Below are positions 62,962 to 64,000 of a stretch of 64,000 bases of DNA, in pieces (position 1 is the stretch's first letter; each line of letters opens with the position of its first letter). The notes beneath the pieces are model-generated. The model was given only the letters and a program-made list of their open reading frames with translations. It was not told the origin of the DNA and did no database searches. The position numbers were made by a program, and so were the translations under genes. This DNA comes from Micrococcus endophyticus (GTDB lineage: Bacteria > Actinomycetota > Actinomycetes > Actinomycetales > Micrococcaceae), in NCBI RefSeq assembly GCF_014205115.1, contig NZ_JACHMW010000001.1, positions 930,001 to 994,000 on the forward strand, read 5' to 3'.

Positions 62962-64000
62962 TTGGACCGCCTGCGTTCCTGGCTCCACGCCCCGCGACCC
63001 GCCGTCCCCGAGGTCCGCGTGACCCGCCGCGAGGGCCTCCACCTGGGGATCCTCCTCGCGCTCGCCTCCACCCTGGCCATCGTCCACTCGTTCCTCCGGT
63101 ACGGGATCTACGAGGCCAAGGGCTACGACCTGGGCATCTTCGACCAGGTGGTGCGCCAGTACGCGCTGTTCAACGCGCCGCTGAGTTCCGTCAAGGGCGT
63201 GGACTTCCACATTCTCGGGGACCACTTCCACCCGATCCTGGCCCTGCTGGCGCCCTTCTACTGGATCTGGCCGGACCCGCGCATGCTCGGCATCGTGATG
63301 GCCCTCGCCCTCGCGGCGGCCGCCGTGCCCGTCTACCGCTTCGCCCGACGCCGCACCGGCCACGCCGTCTCCCTCGTCGCCGTGGCGGCGCTGATGATCT
63401 CCTGGCCGTTCCAGGCGATGGTGAACTGGGACTTCCACGAGGTCACGCTGGGCGTGCCGCTCATGGCGTGGCTCGTCTGGGCCCTGGACGGACAGCGGCC
63501 CTGGCTCGCCACGGTCCTGGCCGCCGCGCTGCTCACCGTCCGCGAGGACATGGGCGTCACCCTGATCGCCGTCGCGCTGGTCATGGCCCTGCGGCGCTTC
63601 TGGCCGCAGGCCGCCCTCGTCGCCGTCCTCGGCGTGCTCGGCTACTGGTTCGCCACCTCCGTGGTGATCCCCCACTACTCCCCCACGGGCGACTTCGGCT
63701 ACTGGCAGTTCCAGGCCCTCGGCCCGGACATGGGCTCCTCCATCCTGACCATCCTCACGCGGCCGTGGGAGGCCGCCGCGGCACTGGTCGACCACCCGCT
63801 CAAGGCGGCGCTGTGGCTGCTGCACCTCGTGCCGCTGCTGTTCCTGCCCCTGCTCAGCCCGCTCACCCTGATGGCGCTGCCCATCCTGCTCTCCCGGCTC
63901 TGGAATGACCGCCTCAACGTGTGGGCGCCCGTGTACCAGTACGACGCGATCCTCGCCCCCCTCCTCCTCATGGCCGCGCTCGAGGGCGCCGTGCGCCTCT
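62962..64000 (+). CDS. DUF2079 membrane protein (3' end cut off by the window)
   Basis: At least 346 residues and still open at the window end. After a short basic N-terminus come many membrane helices; the sequence GYDLGIFDQVVRQYAL near residue 55 is the DUF2079 signature, and VNWDFHEVTLGVPLMAW and VREDMGV follow. DUF2079 proteins resemble GT-C-type membrane glycosyltransferases, but no reaction is established. TTG at 62962 is chosen because AAGGAGA lies 5-6 bases upstream; no ATG or GTG is suitably placed. Confidence 0.85.
   Translation, partial: MDRLRSWLHAPRPAVPEVRVTRREGLHLGILLALASTLAIVHSFLRYGIYEAKGYDLGIFDQVVRQYALFNAPLSSVKGVDFHILGDHFHPILALLAPFYWIWPDPRMLGIVMALALAAAAVPVYRFARRRTGHAVSLVAVAALMISWPFQAMVNWDFHEVTLGVPLMAWLVWALDGQRPWLATVLAAALLTVREDMGVTLIAVALVMALRRFWPQAALVAVLGVLGYWFATSVVIPHYSPTGDFGYWQFQALGPDMGSSILTILTRPWEAAAALVDHPLKAALWLLHLVPLLFLPLLSPLTLMALPILLSRLWNDRLNVWAPVYQYDAILAPLLLMAALEGAVRL

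Overview
The window is a stretch of a very high-GC actinobacterial chromosome, most likely Micrococcus (M. luteus-like) or a close relative in the Micrococcaceae. Gene orders are those of that family (rplU-rpmA-obgE-proB-proA-nadD-rsfS; folC-DUF4233-ndk; clpP1-clpP2-clpX). There are mycothiol-era proteins, a HYGH-type isoleucyl-tRNA synthetase behind a T-box, many GTG starts and overlapping ATGA/GTGA junctions, and several promoters whose -10 box lies only 6-9 bases before the start codon (leaderless mRNA). No rRNA, CRISPR array or complete insertion sequence is visible.

Region 1 (1-10.2 kb) is a GABA/semialdehyde catabolism locus that has been disturbed: a LysR regulator diverges from gabT, and gabD with a C-terminal scrap of an amino-acid permease lies on the opposite strand. 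Between gabT and gabD sit a small HTH-like gene, a secreted repeat protein with a C-terminal TVETG/membrane tail, an orphan 3' end of gabD, a lower-GC hypothetical gene, a doubly frameshifted serine recombinase, a DNA photolyase and a 22-bp tandem repeat. The last 99 bp of gabD occur twice in direct orientation (3845-3943 and 7296-7394), bracketing a 3.35-kb segment. This looks like integration into the 3' end of gabD with restoration of the gene. A second TVETG-tailed secreted protein follows at 9.1-10.2 kb.

Region 2 (10.4-12.0 kb) has two identical tRNA-Ala(GGC) genes, each with the same terminator, flanking a Gfo/Idh/MocA oxidoreductase. Region 3 (12.1-30.3 kb) is housekeeping on the minus strand: histidine phosphatase, rsfS, nadD, a small membrane protein, proA, proB, obgE, rpmA, rplU, a large RNase E/G, then (after plus-strand VKOR) ndk, DUF4233, folC and ileS with its T-box leader.

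Region 4 (30.3-41.9 kb) is centred on assimilatory sulfate reduction. One tightly overlapping minus-strand operon runs sir-cysH-cysD-cysN-ABC ATPase-ABC permease-cysG-fprA: sulfate is activated to APS (CysDN), reduced to sulfite by an iron-sulfur APS reductase (CysH) and to sulfide by siroheme sulfite reductase (Sir). CysG and the neighbouring SirB-type chelatase make siroheme, and FprA probably supplies electrons. No substrate-binding protein accompanies the transporter.

Region 5 (41.9-64 kb) holds valS, a DoxX-like protein, a small secreted cysteine-containing protein, an Rv2466c-like oxidoreductase, clpX, clpP2, clpP1 (with a ClgR-like operator upstream), trigger factor, tRNA-Pro, an SDR, tRNA-Gly, nei, rpiB, pepN, an unusual OsmC-truncated haemoglobin fusion, a thioesterase, a truncated ATP-grasp gene beside a near-perfect 67-bp palindrome, ettA, an ssb paralogue, tRNA-Arg and the start of a DUF2079 membrane protein that runs off the end.
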